The position numbers and the translations under genes are program-made. The notes below the pieces were generated by a model, which did not search any database, had not been told where the DNA came from, and was given only the letters and a program-made list of their open reading frames with translations. From Chitinophagaceae bacterium (lineage in GTDB: Bacteria; Bacteroidota; Bacteroidia; Chitinophagales; Chitinophagaceae), in the NCBI GenBank assembly GCA_016787065.1, contig JAEUVD010000033.1, positions 1 through 64,000 on the forward strand: a stretch of DNA of 64,000 bases, in the 5' to 3' direction. Position 1 is the first letter of the stretch. Each line of letters starts with the position of its first letter. Below, piece after piece: positions 11,299-18,764 of this stretch.

Positions 11299-13113
11299 TT
11301 GCAGAAAGTTTGTTCCGCTTTATTGTTATTATGTACCCTGTTACTATCGGTTTGGTTTTTTCAAACCGAAGGGAAGAAGACCACGGTGTTCTATGGCGAT
11401 GCCTTAGGATATTACTCCTATCTGCCTTCCTTTTTTATCTATCACAATTTTCATCAAATTGATTCATTACCAGCAAATAGGGGCGTGGGTACTTCGATAC
11501 GAAATTATTTTAAAGAAATCAGAACAGCCAATCCAAAAAGTAAGAAAGGATATTTTATCAATCAATACACTTGTGGCGTTGCGCTTCTGGAGTCACCTTT
11601 TTTTCTTGTAACGCATTACCTAAACAAAAAGCATAATCAACACAGAAATGGCTACACAGCCAACTATGAGGCAAGCATCAAGACGGCAACCATTTGTTAT
11701 GCTATTCTTGGACTGATACTTGTTTTTATGATACTTCATCGTTCCTTCTCTGTAACAATTAGTTTAATAGGAACCTTGCTATTGTTTATTGGAACCAACT
11801 TGTTTCATTTTGTTTTGCATCAGCAAGGGATGGCACATGTACCACAATTCTTTTTAGTAGCCTTGCTTTTGTACACAACCATTCGATTGTTAGAAAAGCC
11901 TTCGCTAGGCTGGTTTACCCTTATGGGTATCTGTTTAGGTTTAATTACATTAATCCGACCAACCGATGGTGTATTTATAGTTGTACCCTTGTTATATGGT
12001 GTGAAGGATATAACCTCTCTTCGAAATCGGATTCAATTTATTTTACTTCATCGATGGAAGTTAGTGTTCTTAATTTTTGTATCCGTATTGGTTTGGGTGC
12101 CACAACTTATATATTGGAAAACATATACTGGTCAATGGTTTTATTATAGTTACGGCAACCAGAGTTTTAATTGGAGTCATCCTGAAATTTTAAAAGGGTT
12201 ATTTGGTTCGCGTAATGGTTGGTTTGTATTTACACCCTTAATGGCAGTAAGTTTTTTTGGCTTGCTTTGGTACAAGCGCTTTGCGAATTGGATAGTGGTT
12301 CTAATAGTGGTTATACCTGTATATATTTATGTAGCGTATAGTTGGTACAATTTTAATTATATTAATGGCTTAGGGTCGCGACCCATGATTCATCTCTATC
12401 CCTTAATGGCCTTGCCGCTTACAGCATTGGTTGCTTGGTTATTCCATAAAAAATCATGGAAAACCATGTTGGCCTCAGTGGTCTTTGTATGTTGTATAGG
12501 TATCAATTTGAATTTCATTTGGAAAAATAGTCAAGGTGATTTATGGGCTGAGAACGCAAGCTTTCCTTTTTTGGTACATACCTTTTTTAAAACCAAGATA
12601 ACCTATAACGATCTCTTACTAATGGATTTGAATGAAAAGCAACCAGTTGGTAAGCCATTTAAAAATGTTCACACCTTGATTGATGGTAGCGTAGATTCTA
12701 CCTTGAATTGCACCGACGAAGAGTTTCCTAAGTACACCTCTTGGCAATACAAAGTTGTTGATGAAACTTTGCCTTTTTCTTACTTACGTTGCACGGCGTT
12801 GCTAAAAACGTTACATGCCTTACCCGATTTATATAAGCAACAAATGCTGGTGATTACGGTCGAAAGCAACAAGGAAAATAGCTTATGGAAGGCAATTCGT
12901 ATCAACAATAAAATAGGTATTCAGGCTATGGAGAGACGTAACGATTATTCCTTTCATTTAGGTAAAATCATTACCCATCAATGGGACACCTTACAATTCG
13001 TGGTGAAACTTGCTCAACCCTTGAAACGGCATGATATTATTCGCTATCAATTGTGGAATGCCCCAGCGCAACCCATTCGATTCCAATGGATGAAACTTGA
13101 AGGTGTGTATTGA
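11299..13113 (+). CDS. Polytopic membrane glycosyltransferase-like (PMT/ArnT-type) protein
   Basis: The product (604 residues) is an integral membrane protein with about ten or eleven hydrophobic helices in residues 1-410 and a hydrophilic C-terminal domain of about 190 residues. Its N-terminal loop (YGDALGYYSYLPSFFIYHNF, with an Asp in the first periplasmic loop) and overall layout resemble GT-C fold lipid-linked sugar transferases such as the dolichyl-phosphate-mannose transferase (PMT) and ArnT families. No diagnostic motif fixes the sugar donor or acceptor. An in-frame stop at 11278 and the absence of an in-frame ATG force a TTG start at 11299, directly followed by a hydrophobic segment. 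It lies 59 bases after the LamG gene in the same direction and may modify secreted proteins. Assignment to the superfamily is moderate; the exact function is unknown. Confidence 0.6.
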   Translation: MQKVCSALLLLCTLLLSVWFFQTEGKKTTVFYGDALGYYSYLPSFFIYHNFHQIDSLPANRGVGTSIRNYFKEIRTANPKSKKGYFINQYTCGVALLESPFFLVTHYLNKKHNQHRNGYTANYEASIKTATICYAILGLILVFMILHRSFSVTISLIGTLLLFIGTNLFHFVLHQQGMAHVPQFFLVALLLYTTIRLLEKPSLGWFTLMGICLGLITLIRPTDGVFIVVPLLYGVKDITSLRNRIQFILLHRWKLVFLIFVSVLVWVPQLIYWKTYTGQWFYYSYGNQSFNWSHPEILKGLFGSRNGWFVFTPLMAVSFFGLLWYKRFANWIVVLIVVIPVYIYVAYSWYNFNYINGLGSRPMIHLYPLMALPLTALVAWLFHKKSWKTMLASVVFVCCIGINLNFIWKNSQGDLWAENASFPFLVHTFFKTKITYNDLLLMDLNEKQPVGKPFKNVHTLIDGSVDSTLNCTDEEFPKYTSWQYKVVDETLPFSYLRCTALLKTLHALPDLYKQQMLVITVESNKENSLWKAIRINNKIGIQAMERRNDYSFHLGKIITHQWDTLQFVVKLAQPLKRHDIIRYQLWNAPAQPIRFQWMKLEGVY

Positions 13114-13141
13114 ATTCCTTATCCGTCTCGTCAACATAATT

Positions 13142-14515
13142 TTAATTCAATTGGATAAGCTTAGCGGTAAAATGCCTTAACAGTTCGGCTTCTTCTATAA
13201 TTTGTAATCCTTTTATTTTTTCTTTTTGTTGAAAAACTTCTAGAATAACTTCAGCAACATAATCAATATGACTTTGTGTGTACACTCTTCGTGGAATGGC
13301 CAGTCGAACTAATTCATGGGTAGCCGGTATCAGGTTTCCAAAGACGTTGTATTTTCCAAACATAAAAGATCCGATCTCAACACTGCGTATACCGCCATGA
13401 AGATAGAGCGCACATGCAAGCGCCTGACCTGGGTATTCATGAACGGGAATATGGGGCAAGAACTTTTTTGCATCTAAATAAACAGCATGTCCGCCCGCCG
13501 GACGCATGACCGGCACATCGGCATCATGGAGTTTGTTACATAAGTACTCCATACTTCGAATGCGGTAATGCAAATAGCTTTCTTCCATAATTTCATCCAG
13601 TCCAATAGCAATGGCTTCTAAATCGCGACCGGCTAATCCACCATAGGTAGGAAAGCCTTCGGTTATTACAAGCAGGTTTCGACATTGCTTGGTAAGCGCT
13701 TCATCGCGCAAAGCCAGAAAACCACCCATGTTTGCAAAGGCATCTTTTTTCGCACTCATGGTGCAACCATCGGCATAACTAAACATTTCTTGTGCGATAG
13801 TAAGAATGCTTTTATCGGCGTAACCATCCTCTCTTGTTTTAATAAAATAAGCGTTTTCGGCAAACCTACACGCATCAAGATAAAACAAGATGTTGTGCGC
13901 TTTACAAATAGCACGCACGGCTCGAATATTCGCCATGCTTACGGGTTGTCCGCCACCCGAATTATTAGTAACAGTAAGTACAACCATAGTAATATTTTCA
14001 GAGCCTAACACGTTTATTTGCTCTTGTAAAGCTTGTATATTAAGGTTCCCTTTGAAATTGGCTACGAGGGAAGTGTCTTTACCCTCATCACAAAGAAGAT
14101 CAATTCCTTGCGCACCGGAATATTCAATATTCGCACGAGTTGTGTCGAAGAGCGTATTGCTTAGTACATATTTATTTTTGCCTCCGAGAATACTAAACAA
14201 TATTTTCTCTGCGGCTCTACCTTGGTGGGTGGGTATAACATAAGGCATGCCGGTGATAGTTTGAATTTTTTCTTCAAAGTGAAAATAACTTTCACTACCG
14301 GCATACGATTCATCACCTTTCATGATGCCGGCCCATTGCGCACTGCTCATAGCGCTTGTGCCACTATCCGTGAGTAAATCAATGAGTACATCCTTTGCTT
14401 TCAGGAGAAATAAATTATGATGTGCTTCTTTTAATAATGCGGTACGTTCTTCTACCGTATTGAAATAAATGGGTTCTACCGATTTGATTCGGAAAGGTTC
14501 TATTATGGTTTGCAT
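13142..14515 (-). CDS. tnaA: Tryptophanase / tyrosine phenol-lyase family (beta-eliminating lyase)
   Basis: This PLP-dependent lyase (457 residues from the chosen start) matches the tryptophanase/tyrosine phenol-lyase family over its whole length. Visible blocks are EPFRIKSVEPI, DLLTDSGTSAMS, YVIPTHQGRAAEKI, FDTTRANIEYSGA, TNNSGGGQPVSMAN, DACRFAENAYFIK, the PLP-lysine motif MSAKKDAFANMGG, EGFPTYGGLAGRDLEA and a C-terminal LRHFTAKL. It would split tryptophan to indole, pyruvate and ammonia, or tyrosine to phenol; sequence reading alone does not settle which. A longer frame adds ten residues (MFIIHCSLLP) read from a 14-bp tandem repeat; I chose the ATG at 14515 because family homology begins just after it. 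No tryptophan permease is adjacent. It converges with the glycosyltransferase-like gene, 28 bases apart. Confidence 0.88.
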   Translation of the reverse strand: MQTIIEPFRIKSVEPIYFNTVEERTALLKEAHHNLFLLKAKDVLIDLLTDSGTSAMSSAQWAGIMKGDESYAGSESYFHFEEKIQTITGMPYVIPTHQGRAAEKILFSILGGKNKYVLSNTLFDTTRANIEYSGAQGIDLLCDEGKDTSLVANFKGNLNIQALQEQINVLGSENITMVVLTVTNNSGGGQPVSMANIRAVRAICKAHNILFYLDACRFAENAYFIKTREDGYADKSILTIAQEMFSYADGCTMSAKKDAFANMGGFLALRDEALTKQCRNLLVITEGFPTYGGLAGRDLEAIAIGLDEIMEESYLHYRIRSMEYLCNKLHDADVPVMRPAGGHAVYLDAKKFLPHIPVHEYPGQALACALYLHGGIRSVEIGSFMFGKYNVFGNLIPATHELVRLAIPRRVYTQSHIDYVAEVILEVFQQKEKIKGLQIIEEAELLRHFTAKLIQLN

Positions 14516-14520
14516 GGGTA

Positions 14521-14562
14521 ATAATGAACAATGAATAATGAACAATGAATAATGAACAATGA
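14521..14562. repeat. Three perfect 14-bp tandem repeats upstream of the lyase start
   Basis: The unit ATAATGAACAATGA occurs three times in perfect tandem (14521-14534, 14535-14548, 14549-14562), with a partial fourth. It ends 6 bases from the ATG of the lyase, in its leader. A 14-bp unit is not a multiple of three, so copy-number changes would alter leader length and the frame of any upstream start. Confidence 0.9.
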
Positions 14563-15179
14563 ATAATTTGAATTGCGTTGAGGATTGATTGACTCTTCTA
14601 ATCGTTATACTTTCAAGGAAAGGGAATGAACGGGGAAGGTCTTTTTAAAGAAACGCCGATACAGGAGAAACTACGAAGGACGACGAATAATATTCTTCCA
14701 TAATTGCATGGCGCAAAAGTGCACGCTGCTCTACTTTTAAAAAATGATTTTAATCAGTCAGGAAATAGTTTTTTTCTGAAATAAGGTTTGAAAATACTTT
14801 TGTCCGACATAAATATGGGGCGTAGATTTTTTAGGATAGTAATGATCACTTTTGATTTTATGGAAGAAACTATATCCTTCGGAAATATGCATGAATATTG
14901 ATCTTAACGCCAAAGGCGAAAATCATTCTAAAATCCTTCACCCAATTTATCATAACAATCTAAGAAGAATCCGCGTTCTAAAAGAATGAAGGGGGGCGTT
15001 AATTGATTTCTTTTAATAATCAATATCCATAATTGTTTTAAGAGATTGATCGAAGTTATTTCAGACAACAATAGTTTGAAATATGATTTTTTTTGAAGTC
15101 CTAATTTATCCTCCCGAAAAATTTTATTTAGTGCTTAATTCGATTATCTTGGCATCGAAACCTCACTCATTCTACTAAA
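14563..15179. other. Intergenic region between divergent lyase and membrane-protein genes
   Basis: About 617 bases without a convincing gene. The interval 14905-15003 contains complementary segments (AACGCC near 14910 and GGCGTT near 14996, with CATTC and GAATG blocks between them), which could fold as an RNA or a leader, but I cannot assign it to a known class. A lone palindrome-like site at 14710-14723 lacks a correctly spaced -7 box. Confidence 0.35.
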
Positions 15180-15821
15180 ATGAACTTAACTACAACCTAT
15201 CTCCGTTATGCTTATTGGATGGTGTTAGCGACCAGTGTGCTTTACGGCTTGTACCAAGTGTATCGCTTAGGATGGCGTAAACAACATGTAATTACCTTCT
15301 ACCTCCTTGCGGTTGCTTGTACTGAAGCACTTACCTTTTCTTTCGGCAAATCAACCAAACATGATGTTTCCATTATTTATAATCTGGCCTTACCTATTCA
15401 TGTTCTTTTATTAGGCATTAGTTTTTATCTTGAATGGAAGGAGAAATTACACCAACGCATTCATTTTTTTGGTACCGTGCTCATACTAACTAGCATTCTA
15501 CTTAATTTATGCGTCAATCATTTACAACATTTCATTGCACCGAATGGCGTGCTTCTCAGTATCTATTTCGTATTTGTTTCGTTGCATTGGTTTTTTGTTC
15601 AAATCAGTCAACCCGATGAAGAATCTATTACTCGTAAAATGTTTTTCTGGATCTGCACGGGCTTACTTTCTTGGTCGATTATTTTTATTTTTCGATTGTT
15701 ACTGAAAGATTATCTATTCTCGATCGACCCCGGTTTTCTTGATTTTTTTCAGGTATTAATCAGTTCAGTGAATGTGCTGGTATATTTATTCTTTATTAAA
15801 AGTTTACAATGTCTGCGTTAG
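15180..15821 (+). CDS. Polytopic membrane protein, putative sensory partner of the kinase
   Basis: This 213-residue protein consists almost entirely of hydrophobic helices (about six or seven), separated by short charged loops. I do not recognise a family motif. Its last 13 bases overlap the start of the histidine kinase gene, so the two are probably translationally coupled. Because the kinase itself has only one membrane segment and no input domain, this protein could be the sensory subunit; that is inference from gene arrangement. No signal peptide cleavage site is evident. Confidence 0.65.
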   Translation: MNLTTTYLRYAYWMVLATSVLYGLYQVYRLGWRKQHVITFYLLAVACTEALTFSFGKSTKHDVSIIYNLALPIHVLLLGISFYLEWKEKLHQRIHFFGTVLILTSILLNLCVNHLQHFIAPNGVLLSIYFVFVSLHWFFVQISQPDEESITRKMFFWICTGLLSWSIIFIFRLLLKDYLFSIDPGFLDFFQVLISSVNVLVYLFFIKSLQCLR

Positions 15822-16567
15822 ACCCTGCTGTAAAAAAAGTTATTCTGGTAGTGCTGTTAGTGGCACTTTGTTTTGTGCTCTTCATAATTTTATTGGTGGT
15901 GATTTATAAAAAGCGTCAACGCGATATGCTTATGCAAGCCCGATTAAAAGAAGCCGAAGCTAATCTCAAAACGCTGCAAGCCGTACATGATGAAAAGGAA
16001 CGTATTAGTGCGGATATTCATGATGATATGGGCAGTACTATATCTTCGATTTACTTACTCAGTAAACTCCTTCGGAATCCTCAAACGGCCTCAGCACAAT
16101 ATCTTCAAGAACTAGAAGAACAATCGAATGAGTTGCGCCAAAAGATGAAAGATATTATTTGGGCTACCAGCACCGATCAGGATGATTTGGAAAACCTTAT
16201 TCATTACATACGCGATTATGTGCACAAACAACTGGGTAACCTACCCATCAACATAAACATGCACCTACCGGAACAGATTCAACCCATTGCAGTTAAAGGT
16301 GAACTTCGTAAAGATATTTTTATGGTCGTAAAGGAGGCCATTAATAATATGATGAAGCATGCCGATGCCAGCTCCATGACGATTACCGTAAACTATCAAA
16401 CGCCCTTACTGCATATTCACATTCAGGATAATGGAATAGGATTGCCCCTTCACCCCGATAAGGGAAATGGCTTGAAACTTATGCGCAGACGCTTGGAACG
16501 ACATGGCGGACAACTATATCTTGAAAATCAAAATGGCTTGCTGTTAGCCATGCAGATTCCTATATAA
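15809..16567 (+). CDS. NarL-type sensor histidine kinase (HisKA_3 / HATPase_c)
   Basis: The 252-residue product has one N-terminal transmembrane helix (about residues 10-31) and a coiled-coil linker. It then has a HisKA_3 dimerisation box, KERISADIHDDMGSTISSI, whose His at about residue 71 is the expected phosphorylation site. A HATPase_c domain follows, with an N-box (EAINNMMKHADASS), a G1 box (DNGIGLP) and a G2 box (GNGLKLMRRRLERHGG). No extracellular sensor or PAS domain is present. It should phosphorylate the LuxR-type regulator encoded 141 bases downstream. Its gene overlaps that of the preceding membrane protein by 13 bases, suggesting a three-gene signalling unit. Confidence 0.9.
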   Translation: MSALDPAVKKVILVVLLVALCFVLFIILLVVIYKKRQRDMLMQARLKEAEANLKTLQAVHDEKERISADIHDDMGSTISSIYLLSKLLRNPQTASAQYLQELEEQSNELRQKMKDIIWATSTDQDDLENLIHYIRDYVHKQLGNLPININMHLPEQIQPIAVKGELRKDIFMVVKEAINNMMKHADASSMTITVNYQTPLLHIHIQDNGIGLPLHPDKGNGLKLMRRRLERHGGQLYLENQNGLLLAMQIPI

Positions 16568-16644
16568 AACCAACTTAACTATGCCATGCTTCGCCGCCAT
16601 AAAACTATTTTGCTTAAAATATGGAAGCTTTCAAGTTGATGCTA

Positions 16645-16690
16645 TGCACAAAAGTGGAATGCCACAAGCATTCTACTTATTAAAATTTTG
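16645..16690 (+). promoter_or_regulatory. Palindromic operator and -7 box before the response regulator
   Basis: The palindrome TGCACAAAAGTGGA (16645-16658) is followed after exactly 24 nt by the -7-like box AAATTTTG (16683-16690; Bacteroidota consensus TANNTTTG). The regulator ATG lies 18 bases further on. No TTTG -33 element is present at the usual place, which suggests an activator-dependent promoter. The same layout recurs at five other sites in the window. Confidence 0.65.
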
Positions 16691-16708
16691 TACTTTTAAT
16701 AACAAGCC

Positions 16709-17341
16709 ATGATACATACCGTAACCATCATTGAAGATTCAAAAACCTTTGCTAACCTCATCGAAGGTATTATTAACCAAAGTAAAAGTTTGGGTTGTGT
16801 GGCCGTTTACCACGATGCCGAAACGGCTAAGCAGCAATTTAAGGAAACACCCAGTGATGTAATCATCATGGATATTCAACTACAAGAAAACGATCGCAGT
16901 GGCATTGAACTTACTGCTTGGTTTAAAGAGCATTTCCCTAAAACCTTTATTATAATGTGTACGACCTTCAAGCACGACGAGCATATTTTTGGCTCCTTAA
17001 AGGCTGGTGCCGATGGGTATATTGTAAAAATGGATGAACCTGAAAACATTGTACAATCGATTGCCGAGGTATTACAAGGGGGCGCCCCAATGAGTATGGG
17101 TATTGCCAAAAAAGTTATTCAATCGTTTAACCAACCTAGCGAAGCAAAGCTAAAACTCGAAGCCCTTACACCTCGAGAAAATGTAGTATTAGAACACTTA
17201 GCCCGAGGGGCGTATTACAAAGAAATAGCAGCTCTGCTAGACGTAGAAATAGATACCATAAAAAAATATTGCAGTCGTATTTATAAAAAGTTACAAGTAA
17301 ACAACCGCACCGAAGCCAGTAATTTGCTTTTGGGGCGTTAG
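16709..17341 (+). CDS. LuxR/NarL-family response regulator
   Basis: This 210-residue two-domain regulator has a receiver domain in residues 1-125 (acidic EDS near the start, phosphoacceptor Asp in VIIMDIQL at about residue 55, KADGYIVK-like lysine segment near 100). A C-terminal LuxR-type helix-turn-helix covers about 145-205 (LTPRENVVLEHLARGAYYKEI, DTIKKYCSRIYKKL). It is the predicted partner of the kinase at 15809-16567. Its own promoter carries the 14-bp palindrome found before several other genes of the window, so it is a natural candidate for the protein that binds those sites. That link is inference, based on autoregulation-like placement and on LuxR-type proteins usually binding as dimers. 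The DGR target gene follows 111 bases downstream in the same direction. Confidence 0.92.
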   Translation: MIHTVTIIEDSKTFANLIEGIINQSKSLGCVAVYHDAETAKQQFKETPSDVIIMDIQLQENDRSGIELTAWFKEHFPKTFIIMCTTFKHDEHIFGSLKAGADGYIVKMDEPENIVQSIAEVLQGGAPMSMGIAKKVIQSFNQPSEAKLKLEALTPRENVVLEHLARGAYYKEIAALLDVEIDTIKKYCSRIYKKLQVNNRTEASNLLLGR

Positions 17342-17452
17342 AAACACTCTTTCTCTTTCCCTTTCTCTTTCACTTTCTTTATCTCATTCTCAGCCACCAT
17401 CTTTCTCAATCCTCCTTCTTTCCCTTTCTCTTTCACCTTCTCTTTCCCTTCT
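17342..17452 (+). repeat. Polypyrimidine tract with an 18-bp direct repeat before DGR target 1
   Basis: The whole gap between the regulator and target 1 is C/T-rich on the plus strand. TTTCCCTTTCTCTTTCAC occurs at 17356-17373 and again at 17419-17436. No terminator hairpin is visible, so target 1 may be read from the regulator promoter. There is no purine-rich ribosome binding site in front of the ATG at 17453. Confidence 0.75.
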
Positions 17453-18250
17453 ATGCCACCCAAAAACTTCACTATCACCGAAATAAACAAAATTAAACTC
17501 CAACAGCCTATGGAGTTTGTTTTCATTCAAGCAAAAAATCAACGCTTTCTTTTTCAAGAGCAGGATGCTTCACCGTTTAAACATGATACCAGCCAAAAAA
17601 TTGAATTTACAAACGATTTTTACCTCTGTGCCTTCCAAACCACACAGGAATTCTGGCAATTGGTTGCGAAAGGGCATTCGAATTTAGCCGAGAACCCGAG
17701 TCAATTCAACTATCCAACCCGACCGGTAGAATGCATAAGTTGGTTGGATGTACAACACTTTTTGACAGTGCTCAATGACCTTTGGCAAACGAAGGAAGGC
17801 TTTACCTTGGGTGAAGCAAATAGCCAAAAACCAGGTGGTGTGTTTCAACTCCCCTCTGAGGTGCAATGGGAATATGCTGCCCGAGGTGGGCTTGAGCAAT
17901 CTCCCTTGCTTTTTGCCGGATCTGATCAGGCAGATGATGTTGCTTGGTTCTCAAGGAATGCGAACCAAACAACTATGCCGGTAGGTTTAAAGCAAGCCAA
18001 TGCCTTAGGATTGCACGATATGAGCGGCAATGTGTGGGAATGGTGTGGCAACGATTTTCAACATATTTCTACGGATGGAGAATCTGGTATCACTCATGCA
18101 GAAAAAACTAAATCGCTACGGGGCGGCAGTTGCTGGTACAAGGCCGGGGACTGTCGGGTGCGCCATCGCTTCAACTTCCACCCCGACTTCCGCAACATCA
18201 GCATCGGTTTTCGGCTCCTGTTTGTTCCCAGTTCATCAACCGCAGGCTGA
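17453..18250 (+). CDS. DGR target 1: FGE-sulfatase/C-type-lectin-fold protein with variable C-terminus
   Basis: The 265-residue product has the formylglycine-generating-enzyme-like (SUMF1) fold used by many DGR targets as a variable lectin scaffold. Landmarks are the shared N-terminal block FTITEINKIKLQQPMEFVFI, FYLCAFQTTQEFWQLV, RPVECISWLDVQHF, LPSEVQWEYAARGG, MPVGLKQANALGLHDMSGNV and WEWCGND. The variable C-terminus begins at LRGGSCWYKAGDCRVRHRF and ends GFRLLFVPSSST. The catalytic cysteine arrangement of true FGE enzymes is not evident, so a binding role is more likely than catalysis. There is no signal peptide or membrane segment, so it should act in the cytoplasm. The DGR core and the first Roc-COR-TIR gene follow. 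The last 122 bases of homology to the template are annotated separately. Confidence 0.9.
   Translation: MPPKNFTITEINKIKLQQPMEFVFIQAKNQRFLFQEQDASPFKHDTSQKIEFTNDFYLCAFQTTQEFWQLVAKGHSNLAENPSQFNYPTRPVECISWLDVQHFLTVLNDLWQTKEGFTLGEANSQKPGGVFQLPSEVQWEYAARGGLEQSPLLFAGSDQADDVAWFSRNANQTTMPVGLKQANALGLHDMSGNVWEWCGNDFQHISTDGESGITHAEKTKSLRGGSCWYKAGDCRVRHRFNFHPDFRNISIGFRLLFVPSSSTAG
18114..18235 (+). repeat. DGR variable repeat VR1
   Basis: This 122-bp segment aligns to the template at 19762-19889. In the first 65 alignable bases I count nine substitutions at template adenines (for example AAC to TTC, TAC to TGC) and one elsewhere (AAT to AAG). The 3' end, ATCGGTTTTCGGCTCCTG followed by TTTGTTCCCAG, is identical to the template and should be the initiation (IMH-type) end. 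It encodes the exposed C-terminal residues of target 1. Confidence 0.9.
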
Positions 18251-18259
18251 GGGAGGGCA

Positions 18260-18286
18260 GGCAAGCCGACGGGAGGAGGCTAAGCC
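18260..18286 (+). other. Stem-loop downstream of VR1
   Basis: Just after the target stop codon, GGC (18260-18262) pairs with GCC (18284-18286) and AGCC (18264-18267) with GGCT (18278-18281), around a GGGAGGA loop. It is the weakest of three similar post-VR structures but keeps the same CAAG...GGAGG layout. Such inverted repeats next to the VR are known to aid target recognition in studied DGRs. Confidence 0.5.
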
Positions 18287-18329
18287 GCTCGACCGAAGCA
18301 ATTTTTTCGTATATATAAAAAATAAAACC

Positions 18330-18764
18330 ATGATGCAATTAAAAATAATAAGTGTGCCAGTTATAGGTGGTGAGATGGAAACAGAAACAATAAATGTTTG
18401 GATAAAACAAAGCAAAGTAATTTCATTAGATAAACAATTAGTTTGTGTTGGAAGTATGTACTACTGGAGTTTCTGTTTTCAGTTTTTAGAGGGAGCGATT
18501 CCGGGCCGAAATTTAAAATATCCGGAAAAAGTAGATTACCGCATGGTGCTTGAGGAGGATGTGTTTAAACGATTTGCCGCTCTAAGGGAAATAAGAAAGG
18601 AAATAGCAAAGGCTGAAGCTATACCCGCTTTTGCAATTTTTACCGATGCCGAATTGGCGGAAATGGCAAAAGTTGAAATACTAACATCCGAGGTCATGCA
18701 AAATATTCAAGGTATCGGAGAAAAGAAAATTGAAAAATATGGAAGTAAATTTTTAAACAGATGA
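18330..18764 (+). CDS. HRDC-domain DGR accessory protein
   Basis: The 144-residue product starts at the ATG at 18330 (a second ATG follows directly); the longer frame that begins upstream runs out of frame through the variable repeat and is not real. The C-terminal half is an HRDC nucleic-acid-binding domain: FAALREIRKEIAKAEAIPAF, IFTDAELAEMAKVE, IQGIGEKKIEKYGSKFL. The N-terminal 70 residues (IISVPVIGGEMETETINVWI, SMYYWSFCFQFLEG) are not recognised. Its stop overlaps the reverse transcriptase start as ATGA, which implies translational coupling. HRDC proteins are known in some DGRs in the position otherwise held by the Avd accessory protein. It presumably helps bind template RNA or the target during retrohoming. 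Confidence 0.85.
   Translation: MMQLKIISVPVIGGEMETETINVWIKQSKVISLDKQLVCVGSMYYWSFCFQFLEGAIPGRNLKYPEKVDYRMVLEEDVFKRFAALREIRKEIAKAEAIPAFAIFTDAELAEMAKVEILTSEVMQNIQGIGEKKIEKYGSKFLNR

Noticed and set aside
13113-13160. CTTATCC and GGATAAG as a terminator between the glycosyltransferase-like and lyase genes
   Set aside because: Seven base pairs with a 28-nt loop, no T-run, and one arm lies inside the lyase coding end; too weak.
14516-14545. Ten-residue N-terminal extension of the tryptophanase-family protein
   Set aside because: It is read from the tandem repeat; family homology begins after the ATG at 14515.
14710-14723. Sequence GGCGCAAAAGTGCA resembling the operator palindrome
   Set aside because: No -7-like box at 23-25 nt on either strand and no start codon at the right distance, unlike the six accepted copies.
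14794-14807. ACTTTTGT segment upstream of the membrane-protein gene
   Set aside because: Flanking arms are not complementary and spacing to any -7 box does not fit.
17453-18250. Targets as catalytic formylglycine-generating enzymes
   Set aside because: The catalytic cysteine arrangement is not evident, no sulfatase is nearby, and the C-terminus is under DGR mutagenesis, so a binding role is more likely.
18030-18329. N-terminal extension of the HRDC gene through VR1
   Set aside because: It reads the target gene and its variable repeat out of frame; HRDC-gene coding features begin at the ATG at 18330.
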